From the NCBI RefSeq assembly GCF_000294495.1, contig NC_018526.1:868001-932000 (forward strand): 64,000 nucleotides of DNA, in the 5' to 3' direction. The position numbers and the translations under genes are program-made. Positions 51,160-60,327 of this stretch are shown here, one piece after another (positions within the stretch are counted from its first letter, which is position 1; each line of letters begins with the position of its first letter). This DNA comes from Streptococcus suis S735 (GTDB lineage: Bacteria > Bacillota > Bacilli > Lactobacillales > Streptococcaceae). A model generated the notes under the pieces. The model worked only from the letters and a program-made list of their open reading frames with translations. It was not told the DNA's origin and did no database searches.

Positions 51160-51227
51160 AATGATTGATAAAATTAGATTTTTCATATATCCTATATGTG
51201 ACTAGTCTATTTTATCAATCATTTTTT
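51160..51227 (+). terminator. Long hairpin between excisionase and integrase genes
   Basis: A 15-base perfect stem, AATGATTGATAAAAT (51160-51174) with ATTTTATCAATCATT (51209-51223), encloses a smaller CATATA/TATATG hairpin and ends in a T-run (51222-51227). It probably limits integrase expression. Confidence 0.9.
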
Positions 51228-51244
51228 ATAGAAAGGCTGATAAA

Positions 51245-52291
51245 ATGTCAACAATAACAAAACGTGGTAACTCTTACCGTGCAACTGTATCACTTTATAA
51301 GAAAGGAGAATATAAACGAGAAACTAAAACCTTTAGCAACAGAAAAGATGCTGAGCTTTGGACATTAGAAATGGAACTTGAAAAAGGTCGTGGCAAAAAC
51401 ATTGCCGAACGCTCCACCCTATTTCCTGATTTTTATAGAAATTGGGTCCATACGGTCAAGAAAACTGACGTTCGCGAAGCCACCTTTATTAACTATAAAC
51501 GAACTCTCGTAATAGTTGATGACCTTTTTGATGGTATTCAACTTAAACACCTTGACGATCTCGTCATGCAAAAGAAAATCGACCAATACGCTGAAACCCA
51601 CTCTAAAAAAACAGTAAAAGAACTTGTTCTTAAAATCCATGGTTCATTAAAATATGCGTATGCTCGTGGTTTGATTAGTAATGATTTTGGTCATCTTTTG
51701 AAATCAAAAGGACAAGAACAACCTAAACGAAATATACCACTATCTATCACAGAATTTAAAAAACTCAGACAATACTGCCTAAGTCATACTGAGGATGAAT
51801 TTAATGTTCTTGTTGCTCTCGCCCTTGAGACAGGAGCAAGGCGCGGAGAACTTTTAGGAATTAAAAAAGAAGATATTTTTGAATATGGTATCAAAATTCT
51901 TCGATCAATTAGTCCAACTAATGACGATGCCCAGCTTAAAACCAAATATTCTAAGCGTGATATTTCCATCAACGAAGATGTTTATCAAGCTGTGACAAAG
52001 CTTGCACAAATAAAAGAAGGCTATATCTTTGATTGAAATGGATTCAAGCAAGCTAGTCAACTTCAAAAGCTGTTAAAACAGTTGGGATTAACAAAAACGA
52101 CATTTCATGGACTTCGTGACACGCATGCCTCATTTCTCTTTTCAAAAGATATTAGCCTAGACTATATTTCTCGTCGTCTAGGTCATAACTCTATCTTAAC
52201 AACACAACAGTATTATCTAGAATTGATGCCAGAAAAAAGACACCAGCAAGATGCTGAGGCCTTAAATTTATTGAATTCATTAAGCGAGTAA
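51245..52291 (+). pseudogene. Tyrosine-family integrase split by an in-frame TGA
   Basis: The first part (263 codons) has an AP2-like arm-binding N-terminus, a core-binding domain, and box I TGARRGELLGI (Arg near 200). The TGA at 52034-52036 interrupts the frame. The same frame then continues with HGLRDTH (His288, Arg291), RRLGHNS (His314) and QQYY (Tyr 323/324), to a total of 348 residues. A TGG tryptophan changed to TGA would explain the stop. All essential residues except box I lie after it, so the short product cannot recombine DNA unless the stop is read through. Confidence 0.9.
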
Positions 52292-52418
52292 ACATTTGAA
52301 CCAATTTGAACCAAAAAGTCGGCACAAATGTTGTCGCCATAACGTTTGGATTAACGTTTTGAGCTATAATTCAAAAACATTCACTCCAATTTTATTAGCT
52401 GAAATATAACCCTATAAA

Positions 52419-52466
52419 CGCATCATTAGACTTCTTTCTTTAAGATTCTAAGCTGATGCGCTTTTT
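52419..52466 (+). terminator. Terminator after the integrase
   Basis: CGCATCA (52419-52425) pairs with TGATGCG (52454-52460), followed by CTTTTT. The loop is about 28 bases. Confidence 0.75.
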
Positions 52467-52517
52467 ATTTATCTGTTACTCCAATCAGCATGAGATGTTT
52501 TCCTACAACTGTATCGG

Positions 52518-53060
52518 TTAACTGACTAGCTTAAAAATTCCTGTCCAATTTAGAAATGCCTTTCGACGCATTTGTTCGATTTCACAGCGAAATAATCCTG
52601 CTAAGGTTGCTCTATTTAAAACAATATCATTCTTACGAGAAAGGCTAGTTACTTTATTTACAAGCGTATCGACTTCTTCACCATCTCGAATTCCCATATC
52701 CCATAACTCTTGAAGTACTGATTTTTTATACATTTTCTCATATTCTGCCATACCTTGTAGAGTCCAGTAACGTTCATTATTCTCAACTTCTAACCATTGC
52801 CACACAATTTCTGTATCAGCTACATTAGGTTTTTCATGCTGACAGGATAGACATAGGACCATCTGATTAGCCAGGCTCGTATCCTTGCTCCATTTGCTTG
52901 ATACAATCTGACACATATTTACACCATGAGAACTTTTACATCTCCAGCATTTTCCTTCGAGCAATTCATTAGCGCTCAAAATTCCTCTTTCTATCAAGGT
53001 ATCATTCCAATACTCTGCAACTTTCGATACTTCAGCTTTCTTATTCAACAAATTAAACAT
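52518..53060 (-). CDS. Zinc-motif protein, HNH-nuclease-like
   Basis: The roughly 180-residue protein carries a CWRC pair and a CLSCQHEKPN motif about 30 residues later. This is the four-cysteine zinc cradle of many HNH-type nucleases, and the H-x-K-x-N ending is suggestive. A full HNH active site is not clear, so nuclease activity is a guess. The ATG at 53060 has AGGAG seven bases before it, better than the ATG six bases upstream. It is likely element cargo. Confidence 0.5.
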   Translation of the reverse strand: MFNLLNKKAEVSKVAEYWNDTLIERGILSANELLEGKCWRCKSSHGVNMCQIVSSKWSKDTSLANQMVLCLSCQHEKPNVADTEIVWQWLEVENNERYWTLQGMAEYEKMYKKSVLQELWDMGIRDGEEVDTLVNKVTSLSRKNDIVLNRATLAGLFRCEIEQMRRKAFLNWTGIFKLVS

Positions 53061-53205
53061 TTTCATTCTCCTACTATAATTACTTTTCTAATATCTGTGT
53101 CCGAACCATACTAGCCTACAACATTGCTAACTCAACTACACAAGAATAATGACTCAAATCAAGATTTTCCAACAAACGATAAGATACAAATAACTTCGGT
53201 TGCAA

Positions 53206-53550
53206 TCATGTGAGAGGTTTTGACCATATTACCGCTTCTGACTGGAATTGTTTGAGTGCCTGAAAATAAATCTGATTGACTGTAAGATAGGCTCTACCAT
53301 TTAGTAAATATGCGTAATCTTGTATTAAATCTCTACAAAATGAAGCTACCCAAATAGCTGCGGTCTTCTCAAAATCAGTATCGTAATCGGCTAATAAGTC
53401 CAGCGTAATCAGACTTCCTTTTCCAAAATCCTTCGATTTCTGATTTCGCAATTTTTCAGTATTTATCGGAGTCGCCAAACCAAAATGATTAGCATAGGTT
53501 TCCCACTCTTTATAAATATCATTCCAAGAAATCTCTGTAATCCTTTTCAT
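53206..53550 (-). CDS. Small hypothetical protein divergent from the repressor
   Basis: I do not recognise this 114-residue protein. It is helical, with an aromatic-rich N-terminus (SWNDIYKEWETY). It is divergent from the S24 repressor gene, with 130 bases between the starts, the place where repressor-controlled element genes usually lie. GGAGTC before the ATG supports translation. Confidence 0.65.
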   Translation of the reverse strand: MKRITEISWNDIYKEWETYANHFGLATPINTEKLRNQKSKDFGKGSLITLDLLADYDTDFEKTAAIWVASFCRDLIQDYAYLLNGRAYLTVNQIYFQALKQFQSEAVIWSKPLT

Positions 53551-53605
53551 TTGCGACTCCTATTTTTCTTTTTGTGAGATTATCATAACACCGTTTTGAT
53601 TTTTT

Positions 53606-53665
53606 GTTAAACACGTTAAACAAAATTTGCAAAAAATATTTTTTAATGGTATAATTAGTTAAACA
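53606..53665 (+). promoter_or_regulatory. Repressor promoter with three GTTAAACA operators
   Basis: GTTAAACA occurs at 53606-53613, 53615-53622 and 53658-53665. The first two form a spaced imperfect palindrome. The third lies just after the TATAAT box (53650-53655) of the repressor gene. This fits autoregulation and control of the divergent gene. Confidence 0.75.
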
Positions 53666-53680
53666 GATAAGGAGACAATC

Positions 53681-54481
53681 ATGATTTTAGGTGATATTTT
53701 AAAAGAATACCGAAGCAAGAATAAATTATCAATGGATAAATTCGCTGAATTATCTGGTTTAACAAAAGGTTATATTTCTATGTTGGAAAAGAACCAGCAT
53801 CCCAAAACCAAAAAAGCTCTCCTGCCAACGATGGATACGCTAGAAAAAGTCGCTAAGGGCATGGCTATATCGGTTGGTGAGCTAATCGAGCAACTAGATT
53901 CCAATCAGGATATAGCTTTAACGATTACTCCTTCCCAATTTAAACTCTTTCAACAGCCTATTCATCCAGAGGTTCTAACCTTGGACAATGAACTAAAAGG
54001 TGATTTCCATGCACAATGGTTAACTTTTGGTCAAGAACAGTTAGCAGCTATGCAAACTGCCTCAGTTACTCCTTCTGCTTCTATTCTTCACTTGGATGAC
54101 TATCGGGAGCGAATCGAATTACCTGTTCCTGGTAAGGTTTCTGCCGGTACAGGTTACTGGCAGGATACAGATATGAACAATCTTGTATCATTCTATAACG
54201 ATGAGATTCCAGATAACCAATCTTATGATACAATCGCTCAGGTTGTGGGAGATTCTATGGCTCCGCATATCGAGGATGGAGACTATCTCTTCATTCGCCT
54301 AACTCCTCATATTCCTCTAAATACGATTGGAATTTTTTCAGTCAATGGGGAAAATTTTGTTAAAAAGTTCAAAGGTGACTATTTGCAATCACTCAATTCT
54401 GACTATGATGATATCTATTTTAGCCCAGAAGACGATATTCGACCTATTGGTCAAGTTGTAGATATTTATAGTCCAGATTGA
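53681..54481 (+). CDS. XRE-family repressor with S24 self-cleavage domain (HdiR/CI-like)
   Basis: The 266-residue protein has an N-terminal Cro/CI helix-turn-helix (about 1-65) and a LexA-like C-terminal domain. The cleavage site is Ala155-Gly156 (KVSAGTG), the nucleophile Ser192 in VVGDSMAPH and the Lys in NFVKKFKG near 228-231. RecA-stimulated self-cleavage after DNA damage is expected, as for HdiR or phage repressors. It probably keeps the neighbouring element genes silent. AAGGAG precedes the ATG. Confidence 0.88.
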   Translation: MILGDILKEYRSKNKLSMDKFAELSGLTKGYISMLEKNQHPKTKKALLPTMDTLEKVAKGMAISVGELIEQLDSNQDIALTITPSQFKLFQQPIHPEVLTLDNELKGDFHAQWLTFGQEQLAAMQTASVTPSASILHLDDYRERIELPVPGKVSAGTGYWQDTDMNNLVSFYNDEIPDNQSYDTIAQVVGDSMAPHIEDGDYLFIRLTPHIPLNTIGIFSVNGENFVKKFKGDYLQSLNSDYDDIYFSPEDDIRPIGQVVDIYSPD

Positions 54482-55143
54482 TTTTTAAGCCTAGTTAATC
54501 ACTAGTTATATATGCTACATTCATCCATCTAGTTTTGGAAAGTCTGTCCGTATAGCTGGCGTTTTTTCCTACTGAAAACAAATTGAAAAGCACAGTAAAA
54601 GGAGGCTATGACAGCCTCCTTTTTATATGTCAAATTGGAAAAGTCCATTACCAGATAGTTATTTGACAACAAGTTAATGATTAAATAATTATTCTGCTAC
54701 CCTTATGTCTTTGATTGTCCTCTTACTATTTGTCTAAAGTGTGGAGATTGCTTATTATGATGAAAATCGCTAGAGGTTTTTGTGATTTTCTAAGGTTATG
54801 TTCAAAAGTTACAACATCTTGAACACATAGTAGTTACGACACGAATAATCTTAGCCTACTTCTGATTGAACCGGGTAGCAAGGCTAAATAATGAGTTAAT
54901 GCTATGCATTTGACAATGGATATCACAAATAGATATAAAACAGGGATAACGGACTTTTCCCCTACTAGCATCCCTCTCTTTTTATTAGAGAAAGATGGCT
55001 AATAGTATATACACTTCTACGAACGCTAAAGAACTCCTTTCAGCAATTCAGATGGCGTTCAACATCTTAACTAACTATTTCCTTTTTTCAATTAGATTAT
55101 ACCACTATTATAAAACGCTTTCAAATAATTATGTGCTCCAAAG
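54482..55143. other. Gene-free stretch between the element remnant and mutY
   Basis: A strong terminator for the repressor gene, GGAGGCT (54601-54607) with AGCCTCC (54613-54619) flanked by A and T runs, lies at 54597-54624. A promoter and terminator-like hairpin at 54730-54983 bracket a possible small RNA. The remaining sequence up to mutY shows no credible gene; the open frame near 55000 is antisense to mutY. Confidence 0.7.
54765..54983 (+). ncRNA. Possible small RNA of about 220 bases
   Basis: TTGTCT (54730-54735), 17 bases and TATTAT (54753-54758) form a promoter. AGGGAT (54942-54947) and ATCCCT (54970-54975) followed by CTC and five Ts form a weak terminator. An internal TTAGCC/GGCTAA stem lies near 54850-54890. 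No convincing frame exists in between. A homologous expressed RNA is not known to me. Confidence 0.3.
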
Positions 55144-56304
55144 TCAACTTTTTTGCTTTTCTTTTTCCTTGATAAAGTTTTCCCACATTTTTTGTTGCGG
55201 CTTAGCAAATGGGTAGGTAGGAAAATCTTCTACAGAAACCCATTTCAATTCTTTTGATTCTGGAAGGTTAAGTGTTTCTGCCACACCTTCTACCATTTCT
55301 ATCTGCCATTTGCGGTGACTAAAAATGTGCTGGACGATGCCAAATTCTTGCTCTTGCCAATCAACAGTCAGACCATAAAGTTCCGTAAAGCTCTGCCGAA
55401 TATCTGGCTGAACAACTTCTTCTGCAACTTCAAAGAGAGAGACTTGTTTGTCAACGATTGCTCCTTTTTCCAAAAGCGGAAAAGACCAGAAACCTGATAG
55501 AAGACCTGCTTCATTATTTTTTTCCAATAAAAATTGATTGTCTTTATTCCTGATGAGAAATCCCTGGTAGGCCACGGGAATCGGCTTTTTCTTTGGTGCT
55601 TTGATTGGATACTTATCCATTGTACCGTTTAAGTAGGCTGCGCTAAAGGCTTTGACTGGGCTGTCCTGGGGACGTGGATTAACTGGCGATTCAATATCCG
55701 ACCCTAGATCCATTAGAGCTTGGTTGAAATCGCCCGGTCGCTCTGAATCAATCAATAGCTCCATCATCGCTTGGAAAATCTTGCGATTGGCAGGAAGACC
55801 AATGTCATAATCAACCTCAAACAAGCGGCTGAGAACCCGCATCACATTGCCATCTACCGCTGGTTCTGGCAAATTAAAAGCAATACTGGAAATTGCTCCA
55901 GCAGTATAAGGACCAATGCCCTTTAGGCTTGAAATGGCTGCATGCGTGGTCGGAAATTGCCCATCAAAATCTTCTACCATTTGCTGAGCCGCCTTTTGCA
56001 TATTCCGCACGCGCGAATAATAGCCCAATCCCTCCCAGAGTTTGAGAATGACCTCCTCTGGTGCTTGTGCTAAATCACTAATCGTAGGCAAGTGATGGAG
56101 AAAACGTTCATAATAAGGAATGACCGTGTCTACTCTTGTCTGTTGAAGCATGATTTCAGAAACCCATATAGCATACGGATCCTTGGTCCGTCTCCAAGGC
56201 AAGTCACGTTTATTGGCATCATACCAATCTAAGAGTGCTTTGCGAAAAGCTTGAATCTTTTCCTCCGGCCACATTTCGATTCCATATTCTTTCAAATTTA
56301 ACAT
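55144..56304 (-). CDS. mutY: Adenine DNA glycosylase lacking the iron-sulphur cluster
   Basis: MutY removes adenine mispaired with 8-oxoguanine. The 386-residue protein has catalytic Glu50 in SEIMLQQT, the helix-hairpin-helix LKGIGPYTAGA, Asp151 in PAVDGNVMR and a C-terminal NUDIX-like domain. The four cluster cysteines (C-x6-C-x2-C-x5-C) are replaced by Glu205, Pro212, Ser215 and Ser221 with spacing kept. This clusterless type is known in Lactobacillales. The start at 56304 keeps the N-terminus conserved among streptococci as I recall it, although it lies very close to the TATACT box; 56274 is the alternative. Confidence 0.93.
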   Translation of the reverse strand: MLNLKEYGIEMWPEEKIQAFRKALLDWYDANKRDLPWRRTKDPYAIWVSEIMLQQTRVDTVIPYYERFLHHLPTISDLAQAPEEVILKLWEGLGYYSRVRNMQKAAQQMVEDFDGQFPTTHAAISSLKGIGPYTAGAISSIAFNLPEPAVDGNVMRVLSRLFEVDYDIGLPANRKIFQAMMELLIDSERPGDFNQALMDLGSDIESPVNPRPQDSPVKAFSAAYLNGTMDKYPIKAPKKKPIPVAYQGFLIRNKDNQFLLEKNNEAGLLSGFWSFPLLEKGAIVDKQVSLFEVAEEVVQPDIRQSFTELYGLTVDWQEQEFGIVQHIFSHRKWQIEMVEGVAETLNLPESKELKWVSVEDFPTYPFAKPQQKMWENFIKEKEKQKS

Positions 56305-56325
56305 ACATCTAGTATAACACAAAGA

Positions 56326-56353
56326 AAGGGAGCCAGCTTTTGCCAACTCCCTT
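56326..56353 (-). terminator. Terminator after the thioesterase gene
   Basis: AAGGGAG (56326-56332) pairs with CTCCCTT (56347-56353), with a wobble-paired inner stem around a TTTT loop and a T-rich tail on the minus strand. It lies just upstream of the mutY -10 box. Confidence 0.7.
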
Positions 56354-56481
56354 ATATCGTTTATAATCAAAATCAAACTAGCTCCAAAGGTTTGGGGAAC
56401 CTTTGGAGGTTGGAAATAGAGCGAACGAATTTGTTTTTCTAAATCTAGCCAAGACTGTCTGCTTTTGATGTTCGAAGAGTT

Positions 56482-56874
56482 TTATTCTACTTTTCCTGTT
56501 ACAAACATGGTAAAACTTGCTGAAGCAAGTAGCTGTTTATCTTGGTTTTCTATCTTAACTTCGACGACCTTTGTTCTACTTCCATCATGTGTGCAAGAGC
56601 CTATTACTGATAAGGTATCACCAAGTTTAGCTGCCTTCATATAATGAATATTGGACTGTAGGGTGACAGAATAAGAACCACTTGCTACCGTTGTCAGACC
56701 TGCAACTGAATCTGCCAATGTGAAAAGAAAGCCTCCATGTGCCATACCGTATGGATTGAGAGATTTTTCCGTCACCTTTGTGGTCATTAGCACCTCTTTC
56801 TCATTGAGCATTGTAGCTTGATAGTCATCTAAAACCGTAATCGGTTGTAAGTTTAATTTATCTAACACTTTCAT
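56482..56874 (-). CDS. PaaI/YdiI-like hotdog thioesterase
   Basis: The 130-residue protein has the hotdog-fold helix motif NPYGMAHGGFLFTLADS and the strand SNIHYMKAAKLGD. It hydrolyses an acyl-CoA or similar thioester of unknown identity. It overlaps the end of the second ABC exporter gene by 17 bases, so it is translated as part of that operon. Confidence 0.87.
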   Translation of the reverse strand: MKVLDKLNLQPITVLDDYQATMLNEKEVLMTTKVTEKSLNPYGMAHGGFLFTLADSVAGLTTVASGSYSVTLQSNIHYMKAAKLGDTLSVIGSCTHDGSRTKVVEVKIENQDKQLLASASFTMFVTGKVE

Positions 56875-58600
56875 CCTCCTCTGTCTGCTGACTTGTTTGC
56901 ATTTGATAATAAACGCCTTGTTCAGCCATCAACGCTTCATGATTCCCTTGTTCAACAATTTTTCCATCCACCATGACCAAAATCAAGTCAGCTGATTGAA
57001 TGGTTGATAGGCGATGAGCAATAATAAAACTGGTCCGTCCTTCCATCAATTTGGCAAATGCTTCCTGTACTAAAATTTCTGTCCGTGTATCAATAGAGGA
57101 AGTCGCCTCATCTAAAATCAGGATTTTAGGTATCTTGACAAAGACACGCGCAATAGACAAAAGCTGACGTTGTCCCTGGGATAAGCCTTCTCCTCCATCT
57201 GCCAAAACTGTATCGTAGCCCTGCGGAAGCTGACGAATAAAGAAGTCTGCATTAGCTGCCTTAGCCGCCTCAATGACCAATTCCCGCGTGGCATTTGGAT
57301 AGCCATAGGCAATATTATCATGAATGGTACCAGATTTGATCCATGTCTCCTGTAAAACCATCCCAATCTGTCTGCGAAGATCCTCACGACTATACTGGCT
57401 AATCGGAACCCCATCTAAGACAATCTGACCAGCCGTCACATCGTAGAAGCGCATAAGAAGGTTAATCATGGTTGATTTGCCAGCACCAGTAGGTCCAACA
57501 ATGGCTACTTTTTGTCCAGCTTTGACAGCAATGTCCAAATGTTCTATCAGAGAACGTTCAGGGCTATATGAGAAAGACACATTGTCAAAGGAAATAGCTC
57601 CCTTCAACTCCTCTGAATCAATTTTCCGCTCAGCCTGGTCGTCAATGCTATCTAGAGCCAAGATAGCAAACAGCCTGTCTGCACAAGCTAAGGCGCTCTG
57701 CAATTCCGATAGGACCGAGGAAATATCATTAAAAGGCTTGCTGTACTGACTAGCATAATTGAGGAAGGTTGTCAGGGATCCCACTGTAAAATTTCCTGCC
57801 ATAATTCTTAGCGCTCCAAGTCCTGCAAGTAAGGCATAAATAATAGCATTGACAAAGCGAGTACTTGGATTGACCGTTGAAGAGGCAAAGATAGCCTGTT
57901 GGGAATAGGTCGCATACTGGTCATTCACAACTTGAAAACCTTGCGTAAATTGCTCTTGAGCATTGAAAGATTGAACCAGTGTCAATTGACTGATGGACTC
58001 TTCCAAAAGCTGAGATTGCCTCCCACGTGCCTGAGTCTGTTGCCTATAATAACCATAGGATTTCTTAGCGATATAGCGTGCCACAAGCAGAGAAACTGGA
58101 GTCAGGGCAACAACAACCAACATCATCGTCAAGTCAAGCCTAGCCATAGTGAAAATGGTTAGGAAAATGGTCGAGATACCAATGAAAAATTGATTGAAAA
58201 TCATCAAGAGACCATTTGTTAATTGCTCGCTATCACTTGAAAAACGAGCCACCAAGTCACCGACTGATTGACGATCAAGATAAGATAAGGGCATCTGGTG
58301 CAGCTTCACATAGACCTGTTCACGCAAGTCGGCCACCATTCCGTAAACCAAGCGATTGGTTACCAAAGGTAAGTACCATTGCACCAGTGTATTAAGCAAG
58401 ATAACCATCACCATTTTGCCTAAGATACCGAGCAAGACCTGACCATTTGCTATCAATACTGCATCAACTGCCTGACCAATCAAGATAGGCAGATAAACTG
58501 TCAGAAGGACTTGCACCAAAGTTCCCACCAACATCAAGGACATTCGAAGGGGCTGGTGTAGAACCAATCTGACCAGTTCCTTAAAACTAGATTGTCTCAT
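56858..58600 (-). CDS. ABC exporter half-transporter (canonical ATPase site)
   Basis: The 580-residue protein has a six-helix membrane domain (about 1-310) and an ATPase domain with GPTGAGKST, LSQGQRQ and a complete LDEATS Walker B. It pairs with the gene upstream, whose ATPase site is altered, as in LmrCD or BmrCD drug exporters. It overlaps that gene by 14 bases. The substrate is unknown. Confidence 0.92.
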   Translation of the reverse strand: MRQSSFKELVRLVLHQPLRMSLMLVGTLVQVLLTVYLPILIGQAVDAVLIANGQVLLGILGKMVMVILLNTLVQWYLPLVTNRLVYGMVADLREQVYVKLHQMPLSYLDRQSVGDLVARFSSDSEQLTNGLLMIFNQFFIGISTIFLTIFTMARLDLTMMLVVVALTPVSLLVARYIAKKSYGYYRQQTQARGRQSQLLEESISQLTLVQSFNAQEQFTQGFQVVNDQYATYSQQAIFASSTVNPSTRFVNAIIYALLAGLGALRIMAGNFTVGSLTTFLNYASQYSKPFNDISSVLSELQSALACADRLFAILALDSIDDQAERKIDSEELKGAISFDNVSFSYSPERSLIEHLDIAVKAGQKVAIVGPTGAGKSTMINLLMRFYDVTAGQIVLDGVPISQYSREDLRRQIGMVLQETWIKSGTIHDNIAYGYPNATRELVIEAAKAANADFFIRQLPQGYDTVLADGGEGLSQGQRQLLSIARVFVKIPKILILDEATSSIDTRTEILVQEAFAKLMEGRTSFIIAHRLSTIQSADLILVMVDGKIVEQGNHEALMAEQGVYYQMQTSQQTEEDESVR

Positions 58601-60326
58601 AGCTATCCTCCTCTCCTTGTTGTTGCGATTGGTGAATTTCTTGATAAATAGCAGAGCTTCTCAGCAAGTCCTCATGGCGACCAAGTCCAACTTGACGCCC
58701 TTGTTCCAAGACCAAAATCTGATCAGCTGTCCGTAAACTATTGGTTCTTTGTGACACCATGATTAAGTTCTGACCTGGTAATTCCTGGCGAATAGCAGCT
58801 AATAATCGACTCTCCGTCAAATAATCCAGAGCAGATGTTGCATCATCTAAGATTAAAATCGGTGCTTTCTGTAAAATAGCGCGTGCAATGGTCAAACGTT
58901 GACGCTGTCCACCAGAAAAATTCTTCCCAAAGGCTTCGACAGGGCTATCCAAACCACCTTTATCCTCTATGAAAGATTTAGCCTGTGCAATTTCTAAAGC
59001 AGACCATAGGTCACTATCAGATATTTCTTCCAATCCTAAAGATAAATTAGAACGAATAGTTCCAGCAAAAAGCTGGGCCTGTTGCGGAACGATGGCAATT
59101 CGCTGCCGCCACTCTTTTAAATTCTTAGGACTTTTTCCATCAATGAAGAGAGAGAGCTGATTTGTTGGCACTGAATAGAGTGCCTGCAATAAATCTACTA
59201 GGGTGGACTTACCTGACCCAGTTCCCCCGATAATTCCCATAAACTGTTCCTTACGTAAGTCAAAAGTAATGTCAGACAGGGACTCCTCAGCAGATTTTGG
59301 ATAAGAAAAGGAAAGATGACGCACAGAAAAGATGATTTCCTTATCCTCACTAACCACTTTTGGCAAACTAGACTCTACATCCTCAGATGTTTGGTCAAAC
59401 ACCTCTTGAATACGTTGCGCTGAAATATAGGTCTGGTTGAGAGTAGACACGACCATAATCATCTTGACCAATTCGACTAAAATTTGAAGAAGGTAGTTGA
59501 TAAGAGCGACCAACATCCCCTGTTCCAACAAATTGTGTGAAATGGCTATATTTCCTTGCCAGATGAGAATGAGTAAGGTGCTGTTGACCACCAAAAATGT
59601 CAATGGCGATAAAAGACTAGACCAAAAACCAGCCTGCAACTGTTGCTTCTTATAAATCTGATTTATGCCTTGAAAAGCCTTAATTTCCCGCTCTCTTTGT
59701 CCAAATGCACGAATCACTCGCCAACCAGTCACGGTCTCACGTACCTGCCCCACCAAACCATCTAATTCTTTTCGCATCGATTGATAAATACGGCTGGTCA
59801 TAACAGAAATGACTGTCACTATAAAAATCAATAGGATAATCATTCCTAGAAAATAGGCAGATAGACTTGGGCTAATATAGAATGCCATGATGAGCGAACC
59901 AAATACGACAATTGGAGCACGTAAAAACAAACGAAGAAAAGTATTAATACCCGTTTGAATTTGTAAAGTGTCGCTGGTCAATCGTGTCAGCAAACTGGAT
60001 GAGGAAAGAATATCTCGGCTAGACTTGGGAAGGGAAAGAACCTTCTGATACAAGTCATTCGTCAGCTCTTTAGTCACTCCAACTGCTGCTTTAGCTGAAT
60101 AATATTGCGCTATTAGTGAAACAATAATTCCAATACATGCTATACCAACCAGTAAAAAAAGCATAGCAACCAGGTTTCCCTGGCTGCCATTTGGAATAAT
60201 TGTATCAACGATATAGGCGATAATTAATGGTACCAAAAGCTCAAAACAAGCTTCCAATAGTTTAAAAACTGGACCTAATATGGATTCCTTAATATAGTCC
60301 TTAAAATATCGTGATAAAAATTTCAT
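58587..60326 (-). CDS. ABC exporter half-transporter (degenerate ATPase site)
   Basis: The 579-residue partner has the same membrane-plus-ATPase layout. Walker A is GGTGSGKST and the signature FSGGQRQR, but Walker B reads LILDDATSALD: the catalytic Glu is Asp. One inactive site is the mark of heterodimeric exporters. The fluoroquinolone pump SatAB of S. suis has this form, but its MarR regulator gene satR is not here, so that name is not used. It follows pta by one base. Confidence 0.92.
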   Translation of the reverse strand: MKFLSRYFKDYIKESILGPVFKLLEACFELLVPLIIAYIVDTIIPNGSQGNLVAMLFLLVGIACIGIIVSLIAQYYSAKAAVGVTKELTNDLYQKVLSLPKSSRDILSSSSLLTRLTSDTLQIQTGINTFLRLFLRAPIVVFGSLIMAFYISPSLSAYFLGMIILLIFIVTVISVMTSRIYQSMRKELDGLVGQVRETVTGWRVIRAFGQREREIKAFQGINQIYKKQQLQAGFWSSLLSPLTFLVVNSTLLILIWQGNIAISHNLLEQGMLVALINYLLQILVELVKMIMVVSTLNQTYISAQRIQEVFDQTSEDVESSLPKVVSEDKEIIFSVRHLSFSYPKSAEESLSDITFDLRKEQFMGIIGGTGSGKSTLVDLLQALYSVPTNQLSLFIDGKSPKNLKEWRQRIAIVPQQAQLFAGTIRSNLSLGLEEISDSDLWSALEIAQAKSFIEDKGGLDSPVEAFGKNFSGGQRQRLTIARAILQKAPILILDDATSALDYLTESRLLAAIRQELPGQNLIMVSQRTNSLRTADQILVLEQGRQVGLGRHEDLLRSSAIYQEIHQSQQQGEEDSYETI

Positions 60327-60327
60327 A

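Noticed and set aside
54850..54955. tracrRNA-like sequence (AAGGCTAA ... GATAACGGAC)
   Set aside because: There is no repeat-complementary stretch, no cas gene and no CRISPR array in the window.
54995..55216. Plus-strand open frame near the mutY end
   Set aside because: It overlaps the mutY 3' end in antisense, has no clear ribosome binding site and its product has no recognisable features.
56858..60326. Naming the ABC exporter pair satAB
   Set aside because: The MarR-type satR gene expected upstream is absent; pta lies there instead. Sequence reading alone cannot separate the many heterodimeric exporters.
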